Shown: one piece after another, positions 6,975 through 17,109 of the stretch
Numbering within the stretch: position 1 is the first letter of the stretch
How the letters are laid out: each line of letters begins with the position of its first letter
Assembly: GCF_035917455.1 (NCBI RefSeq)
Contig: NZ_CP109078.1
Coordinates: 4,402,001-4,466,000, forward strand
DNA from: Micromonospora sp. NBC_01796
GTDB taxonomy: Bacteria > Actinomycetota > Actinomycetes > Mycobacteriales > Micromonosporaceae
Length of the DNA stretch: 64,000 bases
Direction: 5' to 3'
Translations under genes and position numbers: made by a program
The notes under the pieces: generated by a model
Databases searched by the model: none
Seen by the model: the letters and a program-made list of their open reading frames with translations, nothing else
Told to the model about the DNA's origin: nothing

Positions 6975-9575
6975 TCAGACCGAAGAATCCAACAACAACG
7001 CACACCGGATCAACCCGAGATGGCTGTACGCCTGCGGGTGGTTACCCAACCCCCGCTCGACCAACGGGTCGTACTGCTCCGGCAGCAACCCGGTCGGCCC
7101 GGCGGTGTCCACCATCTGCCGGAACAGCTCCTCGGCATCCGACCGCCGCCCGGTACGCAGGTACGCCTCGATCAGCCACGCCGTGCAGATGTGGAAGCCG
7201 CCCTCACGCCCCGGCAGCCCGTCGTCCCAGTGGTAGCGGTACACCACCGGCCCGCTGCGCAGGTCGGCCTCGATCTTCAGCACCGTCGACAGGAAGCGCG
7301 GGTCGTCGTCGGGGAGCAGCCCGGACAGCCCGATCCAGAGCGAGGAGGCGTCCATCTCCTCGTCGCCGTACGCGACGCTGTAGGCGTTGACGCCCTCGTG
7401 CCAGCCGTACTCGAGCACGTTGTGCCCGATCCGGTCGCGCAGCTCGACCCAGTCGGGCCGCTCCTCGCCGCCGTGCCGACGCACGATGTGCAGCGCCCGG
7501 TCCACCGTCATCCAACACATGACCTTGGAGTAGACGTGGTGCCTCGGGGGGAGGCGGGCCTCCCAGAGGCCGTGGTCGGGTTCGTGCCAGCGGCGGCTGA
7601 CCGCCTCGACCATCGATTCGAGCACCCGCCACTCGGTCTCCAGCACCGAGCCGCGCAGGTCGGCCACGGCCGCGAGCAGGTCCGCGATCGGCCCGAACAC
7701 GTCGAGCTGGAGCTGGTGGTTGGCCAGGTTGCCGACCCGGACCGGGCGGGAGCCGGCGTAGCCGGGCAGGGTGTCGATCACGGCTTCGGCGCCGAGTTCG
7801 TAGCCGTCGACGGTGTAGAGCGGGTGCAGCCGTTCCGGGTGGCCGCCGGTGCGCTCGACACAGCCGTCGACCCAGCGCAGGAACGCCTCGGCCTCGCCGA
7901 GTGAGCCGAGGTCGACCAGGGCGCGGGCGGTCATCGCCGCGTCCCGCAGCCAGCAGTACCGGTAGTCCCAGTTGCGTACGCCGCCCAGTTCCTCGGGCAG
8001 CGAGGTGGTCGCGGCGGCGAGGATCGAACCGGTGGCCTCGTGGCAGAGCCCACGCAGGGTGAGTGCGCTGCGGGCGACCAGTTCGCGGTCGTGGGTGGGG
8101 AGCTTCAGGCTGGCCACCCAGTCCCGCCACGGCTGTTCGGCGGCGGCCTGCCGTTCGGCGACCGGTACCCGGTGGTGGGCCAGGCTGTGCGAGCCGAAGC
8201 GGAGTTCGAGGGTGAGCGACCCGCCGGCGGCGGCGAGGTCGACCACGGCACGGGCGGTCTCGTAGCCGCCGTCGGCGACCACCTTCCACTCGATCCCGGG
8301 GGCGTAGAGGGCGATCGGCTCGTTGGAGCCGAGCACCAGCAGCCCGTCGGCGAGGGGTTGGAGCTGGACCGCGACCTGGCCGAACTCGGGCCGGGGAGCG
8401 AACTCCAGCCGGACCCGGCCGGAGCCGGTGAGGACCCGGACCAGGGTCGAGTCGCCGGAGATGACAGCCGACCCGCTGGGGACGTTGTCCGACGAGGGCC
8501 GGTCCAGCCAGTCGGTGACGGTCAGCCCGGACCAGCGGGTCTCCACCGTCATCGTGCCGGGCCGGTAGCGCTGTCCCAGCGGCAGGCCGCCCCGGTCGGG
8601 GGCGACACTGAAGTGACCGGCCGGCGGGCCGCCGACCAGGTCGGCGAAGATCGCCGAGGCGTCCGGCTTGGGGTGGCAGAGCCAGGTGACCTTCGCCTCG
8701 GGTGTGAGCAACGCGACCGTACGGCCGTTGGCCAGCATCGAGTGCCGTTCGATCGGCACCGCCCGCTCGCCGAACAGCCAGGTGCGGCGGACCTGGAGCA
8801 GCAGGCCGAGCACCCGGGCCGCCTCGATCGGGTCCGCGACCCGGTAGGCCGCCTGGGTCTCCCCGCTGCCGATCTTGATCCCGACGTCGGGGCCGTGCAG
8901 GTTGGCGAAGGCGTTCTCGTCGGTCACGTCGTCGCCCATGAAGAGCACCGCGCTGGCCGAGATCTGGGTACGCAACTGGTCGACCGCGGTCCCCTTGTGG
9001 GTGGGGATCACCGACAGCTCGATGACCTCCTTGCCCTGGGTCACGGTCACCCCGGTCCAGCTCGCCGGACCGTTCGTCACCGCCTCGACGACCTGCTTCG
9101 CCACCTCGGGCTTGGCCCCCCGGGTGTGTACGGCGATGCTGGCCGGCTTGCTCTCCAGGCGTACCCCGGGCCGGTCGGCGGCGATCCGGCGCAGCTCGTT
9201 GCGCAGCCGGGTGCGTACCTCGACCAGTTCGGGGGCGAGCCGCTCCACGAAGCCGATGTCGAACTCGGATCCGTGGCTGCCGACCAGGTGCACCTCGCTC
9301 GGCAGCCGGGAGAGCGTGGCCAGGTCCCGCAGCGCCCGACCGGAGACCACGGCGACCGTGGTCTGCGGCAGGGCGGCCAGGGCGCGTACGGCGGCAACCG
9401 ACTCGGGCAGCGGTACCGCCTTGCTCGGGTCCTCGACGATCGGCGCCAGGGTGCCGTCGTAGTCGCAGGCGATGAGTAACTGGGGTGAGCGGGCGATCCT
9501 CCCGATCGCGTCCCGCAGCACGGGATCGATCGAGTCCAGGGCCATCGCCCCGGTGTCCAGTACGGACGTGCTCAC
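6975..9575 (-). CDS. otsB: Trehalose-6-phosphate phosphatase fused to a GH15 glucoamylase/trehalase-like domain
   Basis: 866 aa with two catalytic modules. Residues ~1-260 are a HAD trehalose-phosphatase with [10 protein letters not shown] (nucleophile Asp), VVSGR and [11 protein letters not shown]. Residues ~270-866 are a GH15 (alpha/alpha)6 enzyme with [15 protein letters not shown], a candidate acid/base Glu in [20 protein letters not shown] and the C-terminal [10 protein letters not shown]15 members of this type in actinobacteria (Rv2402-like) are trehalases, so one chain could both make and cleave trehalose. The GTG start lies in a 4-bp overlap with the otsA stop and has GGAGGC upstream. 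A regulatory rather than hydrolytic role for the GH15 part cannot be excluded. Confidence 0.93.
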   Translation of the reverse strand: MSTSVLDTGAMALDSIDPVLRDAIGRIARSPQLLIACDYDGTLAPIVEDPSKAVPLPESVAAVRALAALPQTTVAVVSGRALRDLATLSRLPSEVHLVGSHGSEFDIGFVERLAPELVEVRTRLRNELRRIAADRPGVRLESKPASIAVHTRGAKPEVAKQVVEAVTNGPASWTGVTVTQGKEVIELSVIPTHKGTAVDQLRTQISASAVLFMGDDVTDENAFANLHGPDVGIKIGSGETQAAYRVADPIEAARVLGLLLQVRRTWLFGERAVPIERHSMLANGRTVALLTPEAKVTWLCHPKPDASAIFADLVGGPPAGHFSVAPDRGGLPLGQRYRPGTMTVETRWSGLTVTDWLDRPSSDNVPSGSAVISGDSTLVRVLTGSGRVRLEFAPRPEFGQVAVQLQPLADGLLVLGSNEPIALYAPGIEWKVVADGGYETARAVVDLAAAGGSLTLELRFGSHSLAHHRVPVAERQAAAEQPWRDWVASLKLPTHDRELVARSALTLRGLCHEATGSILAAATTSLPEELGGVRNWDYRYCWLRDAAMTARALVDLGSLGEAEAFLRWVDGCVERTGGHPERLHPLYTVDGYELGAEAVIDTLPGYAGSRPVRVGNLANHQLQLDVFGPIADLLAAVADLRGSVLETEWRVLESMVEAVSRRWHEPDHGLWEARLPPRHHVYSKVMCWMTVDRALHIVRRHGGEERPDWVELRDRIGHNVLEYGWHEGVNAYSVAYGDEEMDASSLWIGLSGLLPDDDPRFLSTVLKIEADLRSGPVVYRYHWDDGLPGREGGFHICTAWLIEAYLRTGRRSDAEELFRQMVDTAGPTGLLPEQYDPLVERGLGNHPQAYSHLGLIRCALLLDSSV

Positions 9576-10972
9576 ACTGCCTCCGTTTCGGGCACGCCCA
9601 GCTCGTTCAGGAAAGACCGGGCCCAGTGTTCGACATCGTGGGTACGCAGGTGGCGCTGCATGATCCGCATGCGCCGCCGTGCTTCCACCTTGTCGACGTG
9701 GACCGCGCGCAACAGCGCGTCCTTCACCCCGTCGGGGTCGTGCGGGTTACAGAGGAAGGCCTGGCGCAACTCGGTGGCGGCGCCGGCAAACTCACTGAGC
9801 ACGAGCGCGCCGCCAGAGTCGGCGCGCGATGCAACGTACTCCTTGGCCACCAGGTTCATTCCGTCTCGCAGTGGGGTCACCATCATCACATCAGCCGCGC
9901 AGTAGAGCGCGGCAAGTTCACTGCGACTGTACGACTGGTGCAGATAGTGAACAGCAGGCACGCCGACCCGGCCAAATTCCCCATTAATCCGGCCAACTTC
10001 GCGCTCGACCTTCACGCGTAGTGCCTGGTAGTGCTCGACCCGTTCGCGGCTCGGGGTGGCGACCTGCACCATAACGGCGTCGGGAACTGTCAACTTTCCG
10101 TCAGCCAGGAGCTCGCGGAAGGCCTTGAGGCGAAGCTCGATGCCCTTGGTGTAGTCGAGCCGGTCGACGCCGAGCACGACGGTCTTCGGGTCGCCGAGTT
10201 CGGCCCGGATCTGCTTGGCCCGCGCCTGCACCGCCGGGTCGGCGGCCATCCGCTCCATCTCCGCGACATCGATGGAGATGGGGAACGCGCCGGCCTTCAC
10301 CTGCCGCCCGTCGACCTGGATCATCTGACCCTCGTACCGCAGGCCGAGCAGGTGCCGGGCCAGCCGGACGAAGTTCTGGGCGGCCAGCCGCTGCTGGAAT
10401 CCGACCAGGTCGGCGCCGAGCAGTCCGCGCAGGACCTCGGCGCGTAGCGGCATCTGCATGAACAGTTCGATCGGCGGGAATGGGATATGCAGGAAGAAAC
10501 CTATCCGTAGGTCCGGACGGAGTTCCCGCAGCATCGCCGGCACGAGCTGGAGCTGGTAGTCCTGCACCCAGACCGTGGCGCCCTCCGCCGCCACCTCGGC
10601 GGCGGCCTCCGCGAACCGGGCGTTGACCAGCCGGTACGCCTCCCGCCAGCGACGCTTGTAGGCAGGGGTCTCCACCGCGTCGTGGTAGAGGGGCCAGATG
10701 GTGGCGTTCGACTGGCCCTCGTAGTACCGCTCGAGTTCCTCGGAGCTGAGCGGGACCGGGTGCAGTCCGATGCCCTCGAGGTCGAACGGTTCCGGGGCCG
10801 CGCCGACGCCACCGGCCCACCCCACCCAGGTGCCCTGGTGCTGCACGAGGACCGGGTGCAGGGCGGTGACCAGGCCCCCCGGACTCCGGCGCCATTGCCG
10901 ACCTTCTGGGGTGGTCACCTCGTCAACCGGCAGACGATTCGCCACGACCACGAACGAGCTACGTTCCGTCAC
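9572..10972 (-). CDS. otsA: Trehalose-6-phosphate synthase OtsA
   Basis: GT20 enzyme of 466 aa joining glucose from a nucleotide donor to glucose-6-phosphate. Visible motifs are VVVANRLPV, the WVGWAGG block, [36 protein letters not shown] and [22 protein letters not shown] 10972 is preferred because GGAGG lies 10 nt upstream; the longer reading from 11005 adds 11 residues with no site and no family match. It is first in an operon with the otsB fusion (GTGA overlap) and is divergent from ettA. Confidence 0.96.
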   Translation of the reverse strand: MTERSSFVVVANRLPVDEVTTPEGRQWRRSPGGLVTALHPVLVQHQGTWVGWAGGVGAAPEPFDLEGIGLHPVPLSSEELERYYEGQSNATIWPLYHDAVETPAYKRRWREAYRLVNARFAEAAAEVAAEGATVWVQDYQLQLVPAMLRELRPDLRIGFFLHIPFPPIELFMQMPLRAEVLRGLLGADLVGFQQRLAAQNFVRLARHLLGLRYEGQMIQVDGRQVKAGAFPISIDVAEMERMAADPAVQARAKQIRAELGDPKTVVLGVDRLDYTKGIELRLKAFRELLADGKLTVPDAVMVQVATPSRERVEHYQALRVKVEREVGRINGEFGRVGVPAVHYLHQSYSRSELAALYCAADVMMVTPLRDGMNLVAKEYVASRADSGGALVLSEFAGAATELRQAFLCNPHDPDGVKDALLRAVHVDKVEARRRMRIMQRHLRTHDVEHWARSFLNELGVPETEAV

Positions 10973-11283
10973 GATCTGTGCACCTCCGGTGATTCCGCAG
11001 TCCACCGCTGAGCGTACTGAGCGTAGCTGTGGCTCCTACCTCGCGGTGCCACTCTTACTGCCCTGCGGGACGGCCGGGGCAAACCGACAAGTGATCTTGA
11101 CGATATCGTTCCCTTTCGTCCCACCTCGGGTGCTCCGGCGGGGTGATGTGGGCGTACCGGGCTCCACCTGTCAGGATTGACGACGGCCCGCGCGGAGCCG
11201 ACCCCGGCTCGCGCCTCGCGCTCGCAGGCTTCCGGGCCCGGGCAAAGCTCCCTGTTCCGCAGACTATGGAGGTAGGCCGCACC
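10973..11283. other. 311-bp divergent intergenic region, otsA/ettA
   Basis: It must hold the promoters for both flanking genes. TTGACGATATCG at 11097-11108 resembles a -35 beside a CGATATCG palindrome, but no convincing -10 follows. GAGCCG-GGCTC in about 11195-11212 can form a small hairpin in the ettA leader. The ettA site GGAGG is at 11269-11273. No ORF with coding character was seen. Confidence 0.4.
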
Positions 11284-12960
11284 GTGGCCCAGTACATCTA
11301 CGTTCTGGAAAAGGCGCGCAAGGCGCACGGCGACAAGGTCGTGCTCGACAACGTGACGCTGAGCTTCCTGCCCGGGGCCAAGATCGGTGTGGTCGGCCCG
11401 AACGGCGCCGGTAAGTCCAGCCTGTTCAAGATCATGGCGGGGCTGGACCGGCCGAGCAACGGCGAGGCCCGGCTGATGCCCGGCTACACCGTCGGCATGC
11501 TCGCGCAGGAGCCGCCGCTCAACGACGCCAAGACCGTCCTCGGCAACATCGAGGAGGCGGTCGCGGAGACCAAGGCCAAGCTGGAGCGGTTCAACAAGAT
11601 CGCCGAGCAGATGGCCACCGACTACTCCGACGAGCTGATGGAGGAGATGGGTCGGCTCCAGGAGGAGTTGGACAACGAGGACGCCTGGGACATCGACTCC
11701 AAGCTCGAACTCGCCATGGACGCCCTGCGGTGCCCGCCGCCGGACGCCGACGTCGTCCAGCTCTCCGGTGGTGAACGCCGCCGGGTCGCGCTCTGCAAGC
11801 TGCTCCTGGAGGCGCCGGACCTGCTCCTGCTCGACGAGCCGACCAACCACCTGGACGCGGAGAGCGTGCAGTGGCTCGAACAGCACCTGGCCAAGTACGC
11901 CGGCACCGTCATGGCGATCACCCACGACCGGTACTTCCTGGACAAGGTCGCCGGCTGGATCCTGGAGCTGGACCGCGGCCGGGCCATCGGGTACGAGGGC
12001 AACTACTCCACCTACCTGGAGAAGAAGGCCGCCCGGCTGGCCGTCGAGGGTCGCCGCGACGCCAAGATGAAGAAGCGGCTCACCGAGGAACTCGAGTGGG
12101 TCCGGTCCAACGCCAAGGCCCGGCAGACCAAGTCCAAGGCGCGGCTGGACCGCTACGAGGAGATGGCCACCGAGGCGGAGAAGACCCGCAAGCTCGACTT
12201 CGAGGAGATCCAGATTCCGCCGGGCCCGCGCCTGGGCAACACGGTGATCGAGGCGAACGACCTGACCAAGGGCTTCGGCGACCGGACCCTGATCGAGCAC
12301 CTCAGCTTCAGCCTGCCGCGCAACGGCATCGTCGGCATCATCGGCCCCAACGGTGTCGGCAAGACCACCCTGTTCAAGACCATCGTCGGGCTGGAGCAGC
12401 CGACCGACGGCGGGGTGAAGGTCGGCGAGACCGTCAAGCTGTCGTACGTCGACCAGAACCGGGAAGGTCTGGACGGCGACAAGACCGTCTGGGAGATCGT
12501 CTCCGACGGTCTGGACTACCTGATGGTCGGCAAGGTCGAAATGCCGTCCCGGGCGTACGTGGCCGCGTTCGGGTTCAAGGGCCCGGACCAGCAGAAGCCG
12601 ACCAAGGTGCTCTCCGGCGGCGAGCGCAACCGGCTCAACCTCGCGCTCACGCTGAAGATCGGCGGGAACGTGATCCTGCTCGACGAGCCGACCAACGACC
12701 TCGACGTCGAGACGCTCTCCTCGCTGGAGAACGCGCTGCTCGAGTTCCCCGGCTGCGCCGTGGTCATCTCCCACGACCGGATGTTCCTGGACCGGGTGGC
12801 GACGCACATCCTGGCCTGGGAGGGCGACGACGAGAACATGGCCAAGTGGTTCTGGTTCGAGGGCAACTTCGACGCGTACGAGAAGAACAAGATCGACCGG
12901 CTCGGCGCGGAGGCGGCCCGACCCCACCGGATCACCTACCGCAAGCTCACCCGTGACTAG
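11284..12960 (+). CDS. ettA: ABC-F protein EttA (energy-dependent translational throttle)
   Basis: 558 aa, the normal EttA length. It has two ATPase cassettes and no membrane segments: Walker A GPNGAGKSS and GPNGVGKTT, signatures LSGGERRR and LSGGERNR, Walker B LLLLDEPTNHLD and VILLDEPTNDLD. The linker between them is charged (KARQTKSKARLDRYEEM). EttA binds the ribosomal E site and gates elongation according to ATP/ADP. The start is set at GTG 11284, giving VAQYIYVLEKARKAHG, the conserved N-terminus, with GGAGG upstream; 47 upstream in-frame codons are not family-like. Its end overlaps the thioesterase start by 8 bp. Confidence 0.96.
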   Translation: MAQYIYVLEKARKAHGDKVVLDNVTLSFLPGAKIGVVGPNGAGKSSLFKIMAGLDRPSNGEARLMPGYTVGMLAQEPPLNDAKTVLGNIEEAVAETKAKLERFNKIAEQMATDYSDELMEEMGRLQEELDNEDAWDIDSKLELAMDALRCPPPDADVVQLSGGERRRVALCKLLLEAPDLLLLDEPTNHLDAESVQWLEQHLAKYAGTVMAITHDRYFLDKVAGWILELDRGRAIGYEGNYSTYLEKKAARLAVEGRRDAKMKKRLTEELEWVRSNAKARQTKSKARLDRYEEMATEAEKTRKLDFEEIQIPPGPRLGNTVIEANDLTKGFGDRTLIEHLSFSLPRNGIVGIIGPNGVGKTTLFKTIVGLEQPTDGGVKVGETVKLSYVDQNREGLDGDKTVWEIVSDGLDYLMVGKVEMPSRAYVAAFGFKGPDQQKPTKVLSGGERNRLNLALTLKIGGNVILLDEPTNDLDVETLSSLENALLEFPGCAVVISHDRMFLDRVATHILAWEGDDENMAKWFWFEGNFDAYEKNKIDRLGAEAARPHRITYRKLTRD

Positions 12961-13417
12961 TCCGGTCGTGTCCGAGCACCCCCAGGCGGCCCGGTACGTC
13001 TACCACTGCGCCCTGCGCTGGTCGGACCTGGACGCGTACGGGCACATCAACAACGCCCGCTTCCTCACCCTGTACGAGGAGGCCCGGGTCGCGTTGATGT
13101 TCGTCGGCGGCCGGGCCTGGGGGCTCAGCTCGTTCGCCGACGGCGTGGTCATCGCCCGGCATGAGGTGGACTACCTGCGCCCGGTCGACTACGCCCTGGG
13201 CCGGGCCACCGCCGAGCAGGCGCCGACGGTCCGGGTGGAGCTGTGGGTGGAGGAGATCAAGGCCTCCCGGTTCACCATCGGGTACGAGCTGTTCGACGGC
13301 GAGGTGCTGGCCAGCAAGGCCCGTTCGGTGCTGGTGCCGTACGACCTCGAACACGGGCGACCGCGCCGGTTGACCGAGGACGAGCGGGCCTTCCTGCGGC
13401 CCTACCTGCTGCCGTGA
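12953..13417 (+). CDS. Acyl-CoA thioesterase, hot-dog fold (4HBT family)
   Basis: 154 aa, single hot-dog domain. The sequence WSDLDAYGHINNARF with the conserved Asp and the HxNNxxF motif places it in the 4-hydroxybenzoyl-CoA thioesterase/YbgC group, and VDYLRPVDYALG is the matching strand. It presumably hydrolyses an acyl-CoA; the acyl group is not predictable. It begins at GTG inside the end of ettA and is coupled to the next gene by GTGA, so ettA, this gene and the next form one transcript. Confidence 0.9.
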   Translation: MTSPVVSEHPQAARYVYHCALRWSDLDAYGHINNARFLTLYEEARVALMFVGGRAWGLSSFADGVVIARHEVDYLRPVDYALGRATAEQAPTVRVELWVEEIKASRFTIGYELFDGEVLASKARSVLVPYDLEHGRPRRLTEDERAFLRPYLLP

Positions 13418-14169
13418 CCGGGCCCGCCGAGCCCGCTCCGGTCCCGGCCGGTCCGGTGTCGGGCGGGCACGGGCTGACCGGGGTGGCCGACGCGGGTGCC
13501 TTCCTGGCCCGGCTGACCCGGCTGGACCCGGCGGCGGTGGTACGACTGCGTCCGGCCGGGCCGGCCGGTCGTACCACGCTCTGGGCCCGCCTGCCGTGGG
13601 CGGTGCTGGTCGGCCGGACGGTGGCCGGGGCCGGTCCGGGTGATGTCACGGTCTCCGCGGACGCGCTCCTGGCCGAGCTGGCGCGGGGTGGCACGGCTCT
13701 GCCGCCCCGCCGGGACGCGGACTGGAAGTGGCCGCTGCCCGGGTCGACCGGTCAGCTCGTGGAGACGATGCCGGGCGCGGACGTACGCCGGATCGCCGTC
13801 GCCGCGGCCGGCACCCTGCGCGACGCGGCCGACCACGGGGTGGGTGGCCGGGCGGTGGGTCAGCGGGTGCTGCGGGACGCGCTGCTCGACCACGTGGCCG
13901 TGGTGGTCACCGGGTCGACGCCGGCCGGGTCGGGGGAGCGGATCGAGGTGTCGCAGCGACTGGTGCAGGCGGTGGTCCGGATGGGCTTTCTCGGTTCGGG
14001 TGAGGCGGCCGGACCGGAGCACGAGGGTCCGGTCGAATCGGGTCGGACCGGGGCGGGCGGGCCGGACCTGGTCCAGGTTCGGGTGACCGGCCGGTGGACC
14101 GGGCTTTCGGCACCCTATGGAGCTGCCTGGTCACTCAAAGCGAGTCAGTTGTCGATCATGCCGGTTTGA
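13414..14169 (+). CDS. Conserved protein of unknown function, coupled to ettA-thioesterase
   Basis: 251 aa, start GTG in a 4-bp overlap with the preceding stop. I do not recognise a family. It lacks a signal peptide and clear membrane segments. The middle part (AGTLRDAADHGVGGRAVGQRVLRDALL and the following VVTG) reads like a soluble alpha/beta protein with a short linker near DADWKWPLPGS. The tail is Gly/Glu-rich and ends in VRVTGRWTGLSAPYGAAW. The tight coupling suggests co-expression with the translation throttle, but no function can be inferred. Confidence 0.75.
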   Translation: MTGPAEPAPVPAGPVSGGHGLTGVADAGAFLARLTRLDPAAVVRLRPAGPAGRTTLWARLPWAVLVGRTVAGAGPGDVTVSADALLAELARGGTALPPRRDADWKWPLPGSTGQLVETMPGADVRRIAVAAAGTLRDAADHGVGGRAVGQRVLRDALLDHVAVVVTGSTPAGSGERIEVSQRLVQAVVRMGFLGSGEAAGPEHEGPVESGRTGAGGPDLVQVRVTGRWTGLSAPYGAAWSLKASQLSIMPV

Positions 14170-14196
14170 GATCGCCTGAACGGTTGATGCTATATA
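14166..14196 (+). promoter_or_regulatory. Candidate promoter of the YbjN gene
   Basis: TTGAGA at 14166-14171 and TATATA at 14191-14196 are 19 bp apart, slightly long; GCTATA at 14189 gives 17 bp. This is an AT-rich island in GC-rich DNA just behind the previous stop codon and ~115 bp before the next start, so a sigma-70-type promoter is likely. Confidence 0.5.
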
Positions 14197-14309
14197 GTTC
14201 CTCTGGTCATGGGCATCCGGTGGGGGGATGCTTCGGAACGGCTATCCGGGTACCGTCGTCCCTCGGATCCAACGCACCGTAGGCGACTGGATCCGCTGGG
14301 GAGCGAGGT

Positions 14310-14921
14310 GTGCGAGCAATGCCGTGGTGGTCATGGCGCCCCGGTCACACCGCGACGAGCGGTGAGCCGGAGACTCGAAGCAGGATCTCCGTGGACGAGG
14401 CCGTCCGGGTCGGACCGCCCGCACCACGAGAACCGGAACACGACTCCGATTCCGCGGAACCACCCGCGGTAACCGAACGACCCACGCCGGTCGTGCCGGC
14501 CATCGTCGCGCCGGTGACCCTGCGCCGGCTCGGGGACGCACTCGACCTGCTCGACGTGCGCTACCTCGCCGACGGCGACGGCAGCCTGCTCGCGATGTGG
14601 GAGCGGCACGCGGTGCTGTTCACGCTCGAAGGTCCCGAGGACGAGATCCTGGTGATGCGCGCCCGGCCGTACTCCACCGTGCCGCCGGACTGGGCCGACC
14701 GGGCCTACCGGGTGGTCAACGAGTGGAATCACGCCCAGCGCTTCGCCAAGGCGTACGTGGGTGACCCCACCGAGCGCGGCCAGTTGCCGATCTACGCCGA
14801 GATGCAGGTGCCGATGCGGGCCGGCGCCCACGACGCCCTGCTGGTCGAGGTGCTCGACTGCGGCGCGGCGATGGCGACCACCTTCGTCGATTGGCTGCAC
14901 GACGAGGGCGCCCTGCTGTAG
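14310..14921 (+). CDS. YbjN domain-containing protein
   Basis: 203 aa from GTG 14310, preceded by GGGGAGCGAG; an ATG at 14319 is possible. The first ~65 residues are Pro/Glu-rich and probably disordered. The rest (about 68-200) is a YbjN domain: LGDALDLLDVRYLADGDG, WERHAVLF, VMRARPYSTVP, VVNEWNHAQRFAKAYV and LLVEVLDCGAAM. YbjN folds resemble type III secretion chaperones; the role in actinobacteria is unknown. Soluble, cytoplasmic. It converges on the globin gene with 23 bp between them. Confidence 0.85.
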   Translation: MRAMPWWSWRPGHTATSGEPETRSRISVDEAVRVGPPAPREPEHDSDSAEPPAVTERPTPVVPAIVAPVTLRRLGDALDLLDVRYLADGDGSLLAMWERHAVLFTLEGPEDEILVMRARPYSTVPPDWADRAYRVVNEWNHAQRFAKAYVGDPTERGQLPIYAEMQVPMRAGAHDALLVEVLDCGAAMATTFVDWLHDEGALL

Positions 14922-14944
14922 AGATCGCCCCCGGCCCGCGCCGG

Positions 14945-15385
14945 TCAGCCGATCCGGGGCGGGGTGGCGGGCTCGCCGTCGTCGGTGTTCACCATGAAGT
15001 ACGCGGCGCGCTCCAGGTAGTCCCAGAGCGTCTGCTCGTACTCCCGGGGCAGGTCCAGGCTGTCCACCGCCCGGCGCATCGCCCGCAGCCAGGCGTCCCG
15101 CTCGGCCGGGCCGACCCGGAACGGCGCGTGCCGCATCCGCAGCCGCGGGTGTCCCCGCTGCTGGGAATAGGTGTTCGGCCCGCCCCAGTACTGCATCAGG
15201 AACAGTGTCATCCGGTCGGCCGCCGGCCCGAGATCCTCCTCCGGATAGAGCGGGCGGAGCAGCGGATCGGTGGCGACGCCGACGTAGAACTCGTCGACCA
15301 GCTTGCGGAAGGTCGGCTCGCCGCCGATCGCTTCGAACAGGGTCGTCGGCGTACCCGCCTGGTCGCCCTCACCTGGAGACGTCAC
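14945..15385 (-). CDS. glbO: Truncated haemoglobin, group II (GlbO type)
   Basis: 146 aa haem protein for oxygen or reactive-species handling. Family signs are LFEAIGGEPTFRKLVDEFY, PLYPEEDLGPAADRMTLFLMQYWGGP, HPRLRMRHAPF (proximal His region), RDAWLRAM and the C-terminal YFMVN. The WGGP block and the Trp in RDAWL fit group II. GTG 15385 is chosen because the extra eight codons to 15409 lie ahead of the conserved domain and the region AGGATGG upstream can serve as ribosome site. It lies 57 bp behind the MFS gene and may share its transcript. Confidence 0.94.
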   Translation of the reverse strand: MTSPGEGDQAGTPTTLFEAIGGEPTFRKLVDEFYVGVATDPLLRPLYPEEDLGPAADRMTLFLMQYWGGPNTYSQQRGHPRLRMRHAPFRVGPAERDAWLRAMRRAVDSLDLPREYEQTLWDYLERAAYFMVNTDDGEPATPPRIG

Positions 15386-15442
15386 CGTTCCATCCTGCCA
15401 GGTGTGCATCGATCGGGCGCGGTGTGGGCGGCGCGGCCTTGA

Positions 15443-16825
15443 TCACAGGGTGCTGACGCCGGTCGGCGCGCCGGGTGAGCCGGGCGCCCGCTCGCCGACC
15501 GGCTCGTCCGTCGACCGTTGCGGCGGCGTGAGGCCCTCATCCGCCCGGGACTGCCTGGTGGCCTCGGCGATGGCGGTGTTGAACTCGGCGGTGCTGGGCC
15601 ACTGGGTCGCGACGACCAGCATCAGCAGTACGCCACCGGCGCTCCAGAGCCCCACCACGGTCGGGATGTCGAACCGCCCCGCCAGGACCCCGGTGACCAG
15701 TACGGCCCCGCCCTGGAGGACCTGCATCCCGCTGCTCATCACGCCGAACGCCCGAGCCCGGAAACCGGGCGGCAGCGCCTGCACGAACAGCCCGTTCGCG
15801 ACCGGCAGCAGGCCGGCCACGGCGAAGCCGCTGACCAGCGCCATCAGTGCGACCAGGGGTGGGGTCGGGTTGAGCAGTGCCGGCACCAGGGCGAGGGGGG
15901 CCAGGACCGCGAACGGGCGGATCAACGTCCGGCGCAACTCCGGCCGCAGGCCCCGCCCGATGGTCAGGCCACCGAGGATGAAGCCGACCGGACTGGCGAT
16001 CATGATCATCGCCTGGGTGAGCCCGCGTCCGGGATGGTCGGGATCCGAGATCGCGGCGAACTTGGCCGCCCAACCGGCGGCCAGGCCCTCCGGCACGATG
16101 GCGAAGAGCATCGAGGCGAAGACCACGATGGCGATCGCGCGCAGCACCGGCGTGCCGAAGACCAGCCGGAAGCCCTCGGCGGTCTCCCGGAGCAGGTGAC
16201 TGCGGTGCGCCTCGGTCATCGCGGCCGGGCGCTGGTGGATCCGGAACCGGATCAGCACGGCCGAGAGCGCGAAGGTGCCGGTGTTGATCAGCAGTGCGAC
16301 GCTCGGGTTCAGCGTGGCGACGGAGGCGCCGAGCACGTACCCGACGATCTGCGCGGCCTGACCGGTGCTGGTGCTGACCGCCAGGCCGACCACCAGGCGG
16401 TCACCGGTGAGCAGCATCGGGAGCAACGCCGACCGGGCCGCCTGACTGGGCGGGTTGGCCAGGGTCACGGCGAAGAGCAGCAACAGGATGACCGGGATCG
16501 GCAGGCCGGGGATCGCGATGATGCCGATCAGCACCATCCGGGCCAGATCGCAGACCACCATCACGGTCCGGTACGGGTGACGCTCCGCCAGCGTGGCGAG
16601 CAGCGGACCACCGACCAGCCAGGGCAGGAAGCTCACCGCGAACGCGGCGGCGGAGAGCGTCACCGACCGGGTCTCCTGGAAGACGAGTACGGTGACGGCG
16701 GCCCGGGCCAGGTAATCGCCGAGCCAGGAGAACGCGTTGGCCGTGTACAGCGCCCGGAACTCCGGCTGTGCGAACACCTCGCGGAAGGTAGCCGGCCCTT
16801 CGGGCGTACGTGTCGCGTCGGACAC
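15443..16825 (-). CDS. MFS transporter (probable drug or metabolite exporter)
   Basis: 460 aa with about 11-12 hydrophobic helices, e.g. LYTANAFSWLGDYLARAAV, LLLLFAVTLANPPSQAARSALLP, AIAIVVFASMLFAIVP and VGLWSAGGVLLMLVVATQW. The motif between TM2 and TM3 is degenerate (LAERHPYRTVMVVCD). It resembles the MFS_3/enterobactin-exporter-like group. The start is taken at GTG 16825 because GGAGG lies exactly 5 nt upstream; the ATG at 16837 would overlap that site. Substrate is not predictable. Confidence 0.88.
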   Translation of the reverse strand: MSDATRTPEGPATFREVFAQPEFRALYTANAFSWLGDYLARAAVTVLVFQETRSVTLSAAAFAVSFLPWLVGGPLLATLAERHPYRTVMVVCDLARMVLIGIIAIPGLPIPVILLLLFAVTLANPPSQAARSALLPMLLTGDRLVVGLAVSTSTGQAAQIVGYVLGASVATLNPSVALLINTGTFALSAVLIRFRIHQRPAAMTEAHRSHLLRETAEGFRLVFGTPVLRAIAIVVFASMLFAIVPEGLAAGWAAKFAAISDPDHPGRGLTQAMIMIASPVGFILGGLTIGRGLRPELRRTLIRPFAVLAPLALVPALLNPTPPLVALMALVSGFAVAGLLPVANGLFVQALPPGFRARAFGVMSSGMQVLQGGAVLVTGVLAGRFDIPTVVGLWSAGGVLLMLVVATQWPSTAEFNTAIAEATRQSRADEGLTPPQRSTDEPVGERAPGSPGAPTGVSTL

Positions 16826-17109
16826 GGGGGCCTCCATCGTTCTCGACCGCTGACCACTCAAGATGGAGCCGTCGGGAAACGTTTGTCAGACGTAGGGGGC
16901 AACGTTGTCTTCGTCACGCTGTGAGAGGAGCTTGTCCCGGATTCTGCCCGATCGTCAGACATCTGGCTAGTGCGAAAGGGTAGATCGTCGCATGGTTGAC
17001 TGAACGAACGGACGATACCTGACCACCCGTGTGGTCCGCGACCCCTGCGGGCCGGCGCCCCGGGATTCCGCCGCCCGATCCCGCGTCCGTGCCCCGGCTC
17101 CGGCCCCGC

